From NCBI RefSeq assembly GCF_003412465.1, contig NZ_QTJV01000003.1:1-64000 (forward strand): a stretch of 64,000 nt of DNA, given 5' to 3'. Origin of the DNA: Chitinophaga silvisoli (lineage in GTDB: Bacteria > Bacteroidota > Bacteroidia > Chitinophagales > Chitinophagaceae). The notes beneath the pieces are model-generated. The model searched no databases, was not told the DNA's origin, and saw only the letters and a program-made list of their open reading frames with translations. Positions 35,591 to 43,568 of this stretch are shown piece by piece. The first letter of the stretch is position 1; each line of letters starts with the position of its first letter. Made by a program: the position numbers and the translations under genes.

Positions 35591-36145
35591 ATGGCAATTA
35601 ACCTTCAAAAAGGACAAAGAGAGGCAATCAATGCGCCTAAGTTTACAATCGGGCTGGGTTGGGATACCAACAGTTCTTCCACGGGCGGCAGCTTTGACCT
35701 GGATGCATCTGTATTCATTCTCGGTGAAAATAAAAAGATTCTTTCAGATGCTCATTTTGTATTCTATAACAACAAAAAATCTCCGGACAGCGCCATTGAG
35801 CATTCCGGCGATAACCTGACTGGTGAGGGTGCGGGCGATGATGAGCAGATCAAAGTAGACCTGTCCAAAATCGATCCGAATGTAACTGAGATCTGCGTGG
35901 TAGTCACTATTCATGAAGCAGAGCAAAGAAGGCAGAACTTTGGCCAGGTAAGAAACAGCTATGTGCGCATCGTTGATGCTTCCAATAACCAGGTACTGCT
36001 TAAGTATGAACTGGAAGAAGATTTCTCTATTGAAACTGCCGTTGAGTTTGGCCGTATCTACAAGAGAAACAACGAATGGAAATTTGAAGCTGTAGGTGCC
36101 GGTATGAAAGGCGGTTTACAGGATTATCTGAATAAATACAACTAA
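35591..36145 (+). CDS. terD: TerD-family protein 1
   Basis: 184 aa cytoplasmic TerD-family protein (TerD/TerE type). Conserved features: MAINLQKGQ start, GLGWDTNS, GGSFDLDASVFIL, then FYNNKKSPDSAIEHSGDNLTGEG.GDDE, DPNVTEICVVVTIHEA and FGQVRNSYVRI. The Asp-rich loops bind calcium in characterised members. Ter proteins are linked to tellurite resistance, phage inhibition and colicin tolerance, with an unresolved mechanism. Confidence 0.95.
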   Translation: MAINLQKGQREAINAPKFTIGLGWDTNSSSTGGSFDLDASVFILGENKKILSDAHFVFYNNKKSPDSAIEHSGDNLTGEGAGDDEQIKVDLSKIDPNVTEICVVVTIHEAEQRRQNFGQVRNSYVRIVDASNNQVLLKYELEEDFSIETAVEFGRIYKRNNEWKFEAVGAGMKGGLQDYLNKYN

Positions 36146-36150
36146 TTATC

Positions 36151-36765
36151 ATGGCTATCAACTTACAGAAAGGACAACGCATCTCCCTCGAAAAAAGCAA
36201 TGGTACCAGGCTGGAAAGGATCTGCGTAGGTATCAACTGGGGAGCTATTGAAAAGAAAGGATTATTCGGACTCGGCAAGACAAAAGAAGCTGTAGACCTG
36301 GATGGTAGCTGTATATTATACAACGAGAATAAACAGGCCCTGGAAGTTGTCTATTTTGGTAACTTGCAATCCAAAGACAGGGCGGTAAGACATAGCGGTG
36401 ACGACCTCACCGGGGATGTAAATGGTAACGACGGGCTGGATAACGAGGTAATCACACTGGATTTCTCTATCCTGAATCCTTCTGTAAACTATGTGGCATT
36501 TGTGCTCAATAGCTTCAGGGGGCAGGATTTCGGTACCATCCCATTTGCATCTATCCGCATTTACGAAGGTACACCCAGCAGAGTGACCGAAGTATTTGCA
36601 AAGTATGACATTGCACACGATGCAGCCTTTGCCGGCCACGTTTCCATGGTCATGGGAGTATTCTACAGGAAGAATGGCGAATGGAAATTCAATGCCATCG
36701 GGGAAGCTACCAAAGACAGAAAATTGCAGGAAACTGTTGATACAGTAACCCGCCAATACTTATAG
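36151..36765 (+). CDS. TerD-family protein 2 (TerZ/TerX-like)
   Basis: 204 aa, paralogous to its 5'-neighbour: the same MAINLQKGQ start, VDLDGSCILYNENK, AVRHSGDDLTGDVNGND and FRGQDFGTIPFASIRIYEG. It has an insert (EKKGLFGLGKTKE) near the N-terminus as in TerZ-like members. Five bases separate it from the preceding gene. It is likely part of the same calcium-dependent Ter complex at the inner face of the membrane. Confidence 0.92.
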   Translation: MAINLQKGQRISLEKSNGTRLERICVGINWGAIEKKGLFGLGKTKEAVDLDGSCILYNENKQALEVVYFGNLQSKDRAVRHSGDDLTGDVNGNDGLDNEVITLDFSILNPSVNYVAFVLNSFRGQDFGTIPFASIRIYEGTPSRVTEVFAKYDIAHDAAFAGHVSMVMGVFYRKNGEWKFNAIGEATKDRKLQETVDTVTRQYL

Positions 36766-36781
36766 ACTAAAAAATTTGCGT

Positions 36782-37882
36782 ATGGATATTAATGCAAATA
36801 CGACAACTGATGTAGTCATTGCCACCCCGCACATAGACAGGGAAGGCAATGTAGACCTCACCACCGTCACCTCGGACGAAAGTAAAAAGTACGAAGAGGT
36901 CAGCAAATCCCTCGTTCCGGGTGACGTAAACGCCATCCTGAACTATGGTGCAGAAGTGGAGAAATCCATGGATAAGTACAGCAATGACTTTCTCACCTCC
37001 GTACGTACCTTCAACTCCGGAGAGGTAGGTAATCACATCAATGATCTGCTGACAGAACTGAACTATATAGATGTAGATGAACTGGAACAGGGCGGGTTCA
37101 AGTCTTTCATGTCCAAAATACCATTCTTCAAAAAACTGGTAGTGGATGTAAAAGCGATGTTCCAGAAGTATGATACCGTTATTGCCAATGTAGACAAGAT
37201 CACGAACAAGATCAAAGCGGGTCGTATCAACTCCCTGAAGGACAATACTGCCCTGCAGACGATGTTTGACAACAATGTGAACTACATCAAGCAGATGGAA
37301 GAACTGATCATCTCCGGTCAGTACAAATATAATCAGCTAAGTATTAAACTGGCTGAAATGGAAGGTAACCCTACAGCGTACCAGGATTACGAAATCTCTG
37401 ATATGCGTGAGTTCCTGCATCGCCTGGACAAACGCCTGGCCGATATGAAGATTGTACGCTTTATCATGATGCAATCCCTGGCGCAGATCAGAGTGGTGCA
37501 GAACAACAATACTGCCATTGCTGAAAAAGCACAGTCAATCGTATCAACCACCATTCCTGTGTGGAAGAACCAGCTGACGATCGCCGTTGCCCTGCAAAGA
37601 CAAAAGGCGAATGTGGAAATGCAGAAGAAAGTGGCAGATACTACCAATACTATCCTGCAGAAGAATGCGGACATGCTGAAACAAAACAGTATCGAAGTAG
37701 CAAAGCAGAATGAAAGTACAGTCGTATCTATCGAGACGCTGAAACGTACCACTTCTTCCCTGATTGAAACACTTGCAGAAGTGAAACGCATCCATGACCA
37801 GGGTACTGAAAACAGAAAACAACTGAATACAGAACTGCAGTCACTTGAAACAGAGCTGAGAAAGAACGTAACCAACGTATAA
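36782..37882 (+). CDS. telA: TelA/toxic anion resistance protein
   Basis: About 366 aa from the ATG at 36782 (the frame opens at a TTG two codons earlier). Almost wholly alpha-helical, with the family's SFMSKIPFFKKLVVDVKAMFQKYDTV segment, LEEL-type MEELIISGQYKY and a long C-terminal coiled coil (QLTIAVALQRQKANVEMQKKV). TelA/KlaA-type proteins go with TerD in tellurite resistance and in the predicted Ter membrane system. Confidence 0.92.
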   Translation: MDINANTTTDVVIATPHIDREGNVDLTTVTSDESKKYEEVSKSLVPGDVNAILNYGAEVEKSMDKYSNDFLTSVRTFNSGEVGNHINDLLTELNYIDVDELEQGGFKSFMSKIPFFKKLVVDVKAMFQKYDTVIANVDKITNKIKAGRINSLKDNTALQTMFDNNVNYIKQMEELIISGQYKYNQLSIKLAEMEGNPTAYQDYEISDMREFLHRLDKRLADMKIVRFIMMQSLAQIRVVQNNNTAIAEKAQSIVSTTIPVWKNQLTIAVALQRQKANVEMQKKVADTTNTILQKNADMLKQNSIEVAKQNESTVVSIETLKRTTSSLIETLAEVKRIHDQGTENRKQLNTELQSLETELRKNVTNV

Positions 37883-37895
37883 GGAACGCTAGCTA

Positions 37896-38858
37896 ATGGA
37901 GGAGAACCGGGCCGTCATATTAAGTGAGTCAAACAGGACAATCAGCAAATTGCAGCTGCTGTCGGTGTTTTTTGAGGATGAAATAGTCTATAAGATCTTT
38001 CTGCGTACGCAGGTGATCCATAAATTATTTGAGAACAATCCGGACCTGGATGTGAATAAGCTCGAACTCTTTCATGTTCAATATTCGTTGACCATCATCG
38101 AACTGCTCAGGAAAATCAAAAGTGCCAACGAGCGGAATGTACTCATCCTTCATGATGAGATCCAGCTCAACAGAGACCTTATTGACAAGCTGAATAGCAA
38201 CGTATTCACAGAACAAAGTTATAACCTGGAAAAGCAGCGACAGGCACTGAAAGTCAACCAGTCCCTGCGCCGGCTTTTCCAGCTATTGTCAGAGGAAAAG
38301 GATGAATCTCCTTTCTCTAAAAATATCAATGCATTCAGTGCCCGTTTCGCGGCCGATTTCTTCTACGATATCCCCTTTGACCTGGTAGAAAAACTTACAG
38401 ACTATAACCCGGCAGAAGTATACCGCAATGCATATGCTACCATCCACAGGAAGCTGATGGGCATCCTGAACAAAGTGGATTTTAAAAGTGAATTCTATTG
38501 CGGGTTGACAGCGGGGAGCCTGATCCTGGAAGTATACCACATCGTGGGTGTAGACAGGTATTTCCTGTTTGTACCCTCCCGCAATTTATTTCTCTTCCTC
38601 GAACTGGCGGAGCTGTCGGGCATAGATCTGCACAACAATATTTCCAAGAAAGCCAGGATCATCCAGGAAATAGCGGACAAGAACGACCAGCTGCAAAGTA
38701 CTGCCAGCGTGATAAAAACACAGATCCCGCCTGATATTAGGAAGCTGATATCAGACTACCATAATAAGATTGATGATGTGAACTTCCTGCAGAACCTCAG
38801 TGATGTGGATATAGAAGCGAATATCCTCAAAGCCATGTTGAATACAGATAGCCTTTAG
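37896..38858 (+). CDS. Uncharacterised helical protein of the Ter operon
   Basis: 320 aa, no signal peptide or membrane helix. Predicted mostly helical with heptad-like stretches (IIELLRKIKSANERN, LEKQRQALKVNQSLRRLFQLL). A more hydrophobic part (EFYCGLTAGSLILEVYHIVGVDRYFLFVP) follows near the middle. I do not recognise a family. The gene lies 13 bp after telA and 2 bp before the methyltransferase gene, so it is co-transcribed and probably works with TelA. Confidence 0.65.
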   Translation: MEENRAVILSESNRTISKLQLLSVFFEDEIVYKIFLRTQVIHKLFENNPDLDVNKLELFHVQYSLTIIELLRKIKSANERNVLILHDEIQLNRDLIDKLNSNVFTEQSYNLEKQRQALKVNQSLRRLFQLLSEEKDESPFSKNINAFSARFAADFFYDIPFDLVEKLTDYNPAEVYRNAYATIHRKLMGILNKVDFKSEFYCGLTAGSLILEVYHIVGVDRYFLFVPSRNLFLFLELAELSGIDLHNNISKKARIIQEIADKNDQLQSTASVIKTQIPPDIRKLISDYHNKIDDVNFLQNLSDVDIEANILKAMLNTDSL

Positions 38859-38860
38859 CC

Positions 38861-39355
38861 ATGGAATTATCCGAAGCCATTCAGTTTATACAATGTGATG
38901 TGTTGCAGCATGCAGGCATCAGCCAGTGGGCTGACCTGGGCTGTGGCAGTGGCCTGTTTTCTACGGCACTGGCGCATTACCTGCCTGAAGGAAGTACGAT
39001 CTATGCAATAGATCATAAACCGGCTACGAGGATTGCCGGGCATGGGATTAAAATATTCAATCTCGATTTTGTGTTCGATCCACTGCCTTTTGGGCAGATT
39101 GATGGGGTACTGATGGCCAATTCATTGCATTATGTAAAAGACCAGGCCGCATTTGTACGGAAACTGAAAAATCATACCGACCGTCTTATTATCATTGAAT
39201 ACGATATAGAAAAACCAGTACCTACCTGGGTGCCTTTCCCGGTGAGTTATAGCAAATTGTCCACCCATTTTCCTGGCAGGAAGATTAAAAAATTAAGTGA
39301 ACGTGCTTCTGCTTATGGGCAGGGTAATATGTATTCGGCATTGATAACTCTATAA
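38861..39355 (+). CDS. Class I SAM-dependent methyltransferase
   Basis: 164 aa. SAM-binding motif I is WADLGCGSGLFSTAL (residues ~22-36), followed by the acidic motif II (IYAIDHKP) and NSLHYVKD. It is small, so only the Rossmann core is present. Last gene of the Ter operon by spacing; the substrate is unknown. Confidence 0.8.
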   Translation: MELSEAIQFIQCDVLQHAGISQWADLGCGSGLFSTALAHYLPEGSTIYAIDHKPATRIAGHGIKIFNLDFVFDPLPFGQIDGVLMANSLHYVKDQAAFVRKLKNHTDRLIIIEYDIEKPVPTWVPFPVSYSKLSTHFPGRKIKKLSERASAYGQGNMYSALITL

Positions 39356-39376
39356 TTTAAATAATAGATCTATACC

Positions 39377-40465
39377 ATGAAAAAAATCTATCTGGCAGTG
39401 ATGACCTGCTTAGTTTTTGTAAACCTTGCCCAGGGCCAAGCCCTTCAGAATGTTACCTCCGCAGGAGATACTACTAACTATCTAATCCGTATTACAGGAG
39501 CTAACATACCATTTACACTTACCGGCCCCGGTCTGGAACTGGGATATCTGAGTGGTACCGGATTTTTACAAACGTACAACCGAACGACTACTGCATTCCT
39601 GCCCCTCGCATTGAATGGTGCTACTATTACCACCAATAGTCGTACCCTCATTGCTAACGCTACAGATGACGGCAGCACGGCCCTCCAGGTAAATGGTGGG
39701 GCTTCCCTTACCAAACGACTATACCTGAATGCTGCCATAGAAGGCAATAATATCTTCCAGTATGGTAGTCACCTGGAATTCCACAACACCCGGTTTACAG
39801 GTGGTATGGCCATGACTATTGGTCAGAATAACAGTGGGCTGATCCAGGCATTTTCTTCATCTGCAATGGATGGTAGTTTGCTGTTGAACCCTAACGGAGG
39901 CAAAGTAGGGATTGGTACTGCCAGCCCTGATCAGGTTTTGACCATTAAGGGGGGAGGTATTGGATTTGACGGAACTTCTTCCGATAAAAAACTGTATTCC
40001 CCTGTAGATGGCACACTTGAATGGTATACCAACAACAATGCCGGGGAACATGGCTTTGCCTTAAGTCATCAGGGGACAAGACAGGTATACCTGAACACAT
40101 ATGGCAATAGCTATATAATTGGTGGCAACCTGGGGATTGGAACAAAGGCACCTCAGTCTTTGCTGGCTGTAAATGGTACAATTACAGCTAAGAAAATACA
40201 GGTAACAGCTAACGGATGGGCTGATTTTGTATTTGATGAGCATTACCAGCTGCCTACCCTTGCAGAAGTAGAAAATTTTATCAAAGCCAATAAACACCTG
40301 CCGGAGATCCCGTCTGCTGCGCAGGTTGAAAAAGAAGGGCAGGATCTGGGGGCAATGAATAAAGCATTATTACAGAAGGTGGAAGAGCTCACGCTGTATA
40401 TCATCCGGCAGCAAAAGCAAATGGATGCGATGGAGGCCAGATTGAAGGCCGTGGAAAAGCAATAA
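39377..40465 (+). CDS. Secreted tail-fibre-like surface protein
   Basis: 362 aa with a signal peptide (1-20, LAQGQ). Gly/Thr/Asn-rich beta repeats include two copies of GIGT-type motifs (KVGIGTASPDQVLTIKG, NLGIGTKAPQSLLAVNG), typical of Bacteroidota tail-fibre-like or T9SS-associated surface proteins. The C-terminus has ITAKKIQVTANGWADFVFD and EVENFIKANKHLPEIPSA, then a coiled coil (NKALLQKVEELTLYIIRQQKQM). This tail resembles the trimerising, chaperone-like ends of phage fibres. Role unknown; probably an adhesive surface fibre. Confidence 0.7.
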   Translation: MKKIYLAVMTCLVFVNLAQGQALQNVTSAGDTTNYLIRITGANIPFTLTGPGLELGYLSGTGFLQTYNRTTTAFLPLALNGATITTNSRTLIANATDDGSTALQVNGGASLTKRLYLNAAIEGNNIFQYGSHLEFHNTRFTGGMAMTIGQNNSGLIQAFSSSAMDGSLLLNPNGGKVGIGTASPDQVLTIKGGGIGFDGTSSDKKLYSPVDGTLEWYTNNNAGEHGFALSHQGTRQVYLNTYGNSYIIGGNLGIGTKAPQSLLAVNGTITAKKIQVTANGWADFVFDEHYQLPTLAEVENFIKANKHLPEIPSAAQVEKEGQDLGAMNKALLQKVEELTLYIIRQQKQMDAMEARLKAVEKQ

Positions 40466-40470
40466 CAGTA

Positions 40471-40511
40471 AAAGATACTAATATGTGCAGAAGGCATATA
40501 TTAGTATCTTT
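40471..40511 (+). promoter_or_regulatory. 18-bp hairpin between the fibre gene and the ADP-ribosylglycohydrolase
   Basis: Arms 40471-40488 and 40494-40511 pair with a single G-U wobble around AGAAG. It ends 7 bp before the ATG at 40519, so besides terminating upstream transcription it may mask the translation start of the next gene. An ATG at 40483 lies inside the stem and is a poor start. Confidence 0.6.
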
Positions 40512-40518
40512 ATACCCT

Positions 40519-41424
40519 ATGACCATAGACGAAAAACTACGCCTCGCCAGCCTCTCTCTTTTTGGTCTATCAATAGGAGATGCCTTTGGAGAAACCTTCT
40601 TCGGCAATGAAGACCTCATCACCAAAAGACTTATTTACAAGGAATTAAAACCTGGCCCCTGGAACATTACTGACGATACGGTCATGGCTATTGGCATTTA
40701 CAAAATGCTGGAACAGGACGGAAAGATTGACCAGGTAAAACTTGCAGCGGAATTTGCCCGTAACTACCAGCTGGATGATTACCGTGGTTACGGTGGTACT
40801 GCTCACGCTATTTTGCGTGCAATAGGGGAGGGCGAAGACTGGAAAACTGTGAGCAGCAATGTCTTTGACGGCATGGGCTCTATGGGCAATGGTGCAGCCA
40901 TGCGGGTAGCTCCCCTGGGTGCCTACTTCCACGATGATGTGGAAGTCCTCAAACAGCAGGCCCGCCTCTCAGCAGCAGTGACCCACTACAATGAAGAAGC
41001 CATTGCCGGTGCAATTGCCGTGGCCCTGGCTGCGGGTATTGTGATCCGGCAGCCTGACATCTCCGCGGCTGATTTTTTCGCTTTCATCATTCAGCACACA
41101 CCGGATAGCGATACCCGGTCCAAAATTCAAAAAGCAGCCACTTTAGCAGCCAATTACGATATCCGGACCATCGTTTCTGTACTTGGGAGCGGCGTGAAAA
41201 TGCTCGCCCAGGATACGGTTCCTTTTGCCCTCTGGTGTGCTGCCCACCATCTGCATGATTTTGAGGCTGCTATCTGGACTACCGTAAATGGTCTGGGCGA
41301 CCGGGATACCACCTGTGCCATCGTGGGAAGCATAGTCGCCTTATCCGCTGGTACTGAACAGATTCCGCAGGAATGGATCGCCCGTACAGAGGATTACAAG
41401 GCGACACTATTTTTCAACAGCTAA
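40519..41424 (+). CDS. ADP-ribosylglycohydrolase (DraG/ARH) family protein
   Basis: About 301 aa from MTIDEKLRLASL. The family's metal sites are visible: GLSIGDAFGE near the N-terminus, ITDDTVMAIG (two Asp), MGSMGNGAAMRVAPLGAY in the middle and GDRDTTCAIVGSIVAL near the C-terminus (Asp-Asp-Thr equivalent). It removes ADP-ribose from proteins, nucleic acids or small molecules; which one is unknown. It lies 54 bp before the JetA-type gene on the same strand. Confidence 0.88.
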   Translation: MTIDEKLRLASLSLFGLSIGDAFGETFFGNEDLITKRLIYKELKPGPWNITDDTVMAIGIYKMLEQDGKIDQVKLAAEFARNYQLDDYRGYGGTAHAILRAIGEGEDWKTVSSNVFDGMGSMGNGAAMRVAPLGAYFHDDVEVLKQQARLSAAVTHYNEEAIAGAIAVALAAGIVIRQPDISAADFFAFIIQHTPDSDTRSKIQKAATLAANYDIRTIVSVLGSGVKMLAQDTVPFALWCAAHHLHDFEAAIWTTVNGLGDRDTTCAIVGSIVALSAGTEQIPQEWIARTEDYKATLFFNS

Positions 41425-41478
41425 TGGGGGTAACTCCTTCTTTGTTCACTCCATTTTTTTCTACAATTTGCACCCTCT

Positions 41479-42948
41479 ATGAACAAAGACGATTTATTCT
41501 GGCTCATTTCCTCTTCACCTGCTATCCAGATGCTGCGCCTGCGCAACACCCATTGGATACTTCCATTCCTGTACAGTGTGTTCAAGGAAGAGAACCGTTT
41601 CTCTATCCCTGAGTCCCAGCTGGTACAAATGCTGGCCGAAACGCTCAGCCTACAGGAAGATGGTGTGGAAGACCTGGAAGAAGCAAGGATCAACTTTGGT
41701 GAAGATGAAGAAACACGTAGCCGAAAATATATACTCAACTGGGTACAGAAACGCATCCTGCAGGACCTGCCGGATGCCGAGGGGAATACCCGCTATCAGC
41801 TGAGCGCTTATACTGAAAAAGTATTCCAGTGGATGCAGACCCTGCAGTTGCGACAGCACGTAGGTACTGAAAGCCGCTTCAAACTCCTCTTCAACTCCCT
41901 CCGCGATATCGTGGAAAACACGGAAGATGACAGGGGTAAGAAACTGGAAATTCTCAAGAACAAGCGGGCCGAAATTGATAAGGAAATCAAGGCACTTGAA
42001 CTGGGTATCACACCGGACAGGTACAATAATGCCCAGGTACAGGAGCGCCTGGAACTCTTTACCCGGCTTTGCTACGAACTGATCAGCGATTTCCGTGAGG
42101 TGGAAGATAATTTCAAACAGATCCACCGCACAATCGTAGAGCAGCATACACGCGCTGAACAAAGCAAAGGTGCCATCATCGGTTTCGCATTCGAGGCCTA
42201 CGATTCCCTGCGCAACAGTAACCAGGGCAAGAGCTTCTACGCCTTCTGGGATTTCCTCATCTCCCGTGCAGGACAGGAAGAATGGCGCGAACTCACCGAA
42301 CAGCTCATGCACCTGGTAGGTGAAAGAGGCATTCAGGCCGATGAATCTTTCCTGACCAACATCAAATCACTGCTGCTGGAACAGGGAAAGAACGTATACG
42401 ATGCCAACGATAAGATGGCAGAAAAACTCAGCCGCATTATCTCAGAAAAAGAAATTGCCCGGCACCGCCGCCTGCGCAAGCAGATCAACAGCATCAAGGA
42501 ACTGGTGTTTGGCCTCAAGGAAGAAGAAGAGGATGTGGATGCCGGTATCAGCATCGATGACAGTGCTGAAATCAGGATGATCCTGGAACGCAGGCTTACA
42601 TTGGACCAGAAGAAAACACTTGCAGAAGTAAAGCAGCCTGCTACTGCTACAGAGAAGATTGAGGACATGACACGCTTCAGCCGCCTGCTCAACACCTCTC
42701 ACATCAACAAAAAATATTTGTGGACGAAAGTGGAAAGCGTGCTGAAAGACAAGCAGACTGCAACACTCAAGGAAGTGCTGGAAGCCTCCCCGCTGGAATA
42801 TGGTCTCGCTGAGATCATCAGCTATTACGACTTTGTAAGGGAGAAAGGAGGCAAGGCATACACCGTGCAAAACACTACAGAACTGATACCTCTCAATGCG
42901 GAGCAGACCCGCTTTTTGGAAGTACCTTATCTTTTATTCGGAAAATAA
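41479..42948 (+). CDS. jetA: JetA/MksF-like (DUF3375) kleisin-type subunit
   Basis: 489 aa. The opening DLFWLISSSPAIQMLRLRNTHWILPFLYSVF, then ETRSRKYILNWVQKRIL and YQLSAYTEKVFQWMQTL, match the DUF3375 family, the kleisin of MksBEF/Wadjet (JetABCD) complexes. The middle is a coiled coil (EILKNKRAEIDKEIKALE). With the next two genes it forms a plasmid-restricting or condensin-like SMC complex. The JetB gene starts 6 bp downstream. Confidence 0.88.
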   Translation: MNKDDLFWLISSSPAIQMLRLRNTHWILPFLYSVFKEENRFSIPESQLVQMLAETLSLQEDGVEDLEEARINFGEDEETRSRKYILNWVQKRILQDLPDAEGNTRYQLSAYTEKVFQWMQTLQLRQHVGTESRFKLLFNSLRDIVENTEDDRGKKLEILKNKRAEIDKEIKALELGITPDRYNNAQVQERLELFTRLCYELISDFREVEDNFKQIHRTIVEQHTRAEQSKGAIIGFAFEAYDSLRNSNQGKSFYAFWDFLISRAGQEEWRELTEQLMHLVGERGIQADESFLTNIKSLLLEQGKNVYDANDKMAEKLSRIISEKEIARHRRLRKQINSIKELVFGLKEEEEDVDAGISIDDSAEIRMILERRLTLDQKKTLAEVKQPATATEKIEDMTRFSRLLNTSHINKKYLWTKVESVLKDKQTATLKEVLEASPLEYGLAEIISYYDFVREKGGKAYTVQNTTELIPLNAEQTRFLEVPYLLFGK

Positions 42949-42954
42949 ACCAGT

Positions 42955-43551
42955 ATGAGTACACCTGTCAAAATATTACCCTACGCTTCCTTAGTAGTCA
43001 AGTTGCTCAAAGGACCCGTAGAATATGTAGAAAAAAGTGCCTGGGAGAAACTGTTGCAATACAAGGTGGAACTGATCATCTTTCTGCAGCAACTGGGCCT
43101 CACCCTGGTACTGGATGAGCAGGATGGCTACGCATTTGTAAAGCATGCCATGTCTGAAGACGAAGAAGCCTATGTGAGCTGGGTACAGCGCCGCTCTTTC
43201 AGCTATGAAGAGAGCATTATGCTGGTATTGCTGCGCGAGATGATGGCCGAATTTGAAATCAGTGACTCCTCTTCCCGTGAGTTGATCAAAAAGAGAAGAG
43301 AGATCAAGGAATATGCAGAACTCTTTTTCAAGGAAGGGGCAAGCCGCATCCGTTTCCTTAAGGATATAGACAGGCTGATCGATAAAGTGGAAGAAAACGG
43401 TTTCCTGCAAAAAATAGAAAACCACGATCTGATCGATGAGCAGAAGTTCCGCATCAGAAAGATCATCAAAGCTAAAGTAGACAGCGAAGCGCTGGAACAA
43501 TTCCAGCAACAACTGCTCGCACACCAGGAAACACCTGTGGAGGCTGAGTAA
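42955..43551 (+). CDS. jetB: JetB/MksE-like (DUF4194) subunit
   Basis: 198 aa, winged-helix-like small subunit: KILPYASLVVKLLKGPVEYVEKSAWEKLLQY, then a patch with AYVSWVQRRSFSYEESIMLVLLREMM as in DUF4194/MksE proteins, which bind the kleisin dimer. It lies between the JetA and JetC genes and 17 bp before the latter. It is a structural partner, without enzyme motifs. Confidence 0.88.
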   Translation: MSTPVKILPYASLVVKLLKGPVEYVEKSAWEKLLQYKVELIIFLQQLGLTLVLDEQDGYAFVKHAMSEDEEAYVSWVQRRSFSYEESIMLVLLREMMAEFEISDSSSRELIKKRREIKEYAELFFKEGASRIRFLKDIDRLIDKVEENGFLQKIENHDLIDEQKFRIRKIIKAKVDSEALEQFQQQLLAHQETPVEAE

Positions 43552-43568
43552 GAAAAACCAACAATCCA

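Noticed and set aside
41650..42312. A 220-codon open frame antisense to the jetA-type gene
   Set aside because: It lies wholly within a well-supported gene on the other strand, has no recognisable domain and is explained by codon bias. The same holds for long antisense frames at 44334-45059, 50570-51793 and 21423-22507.
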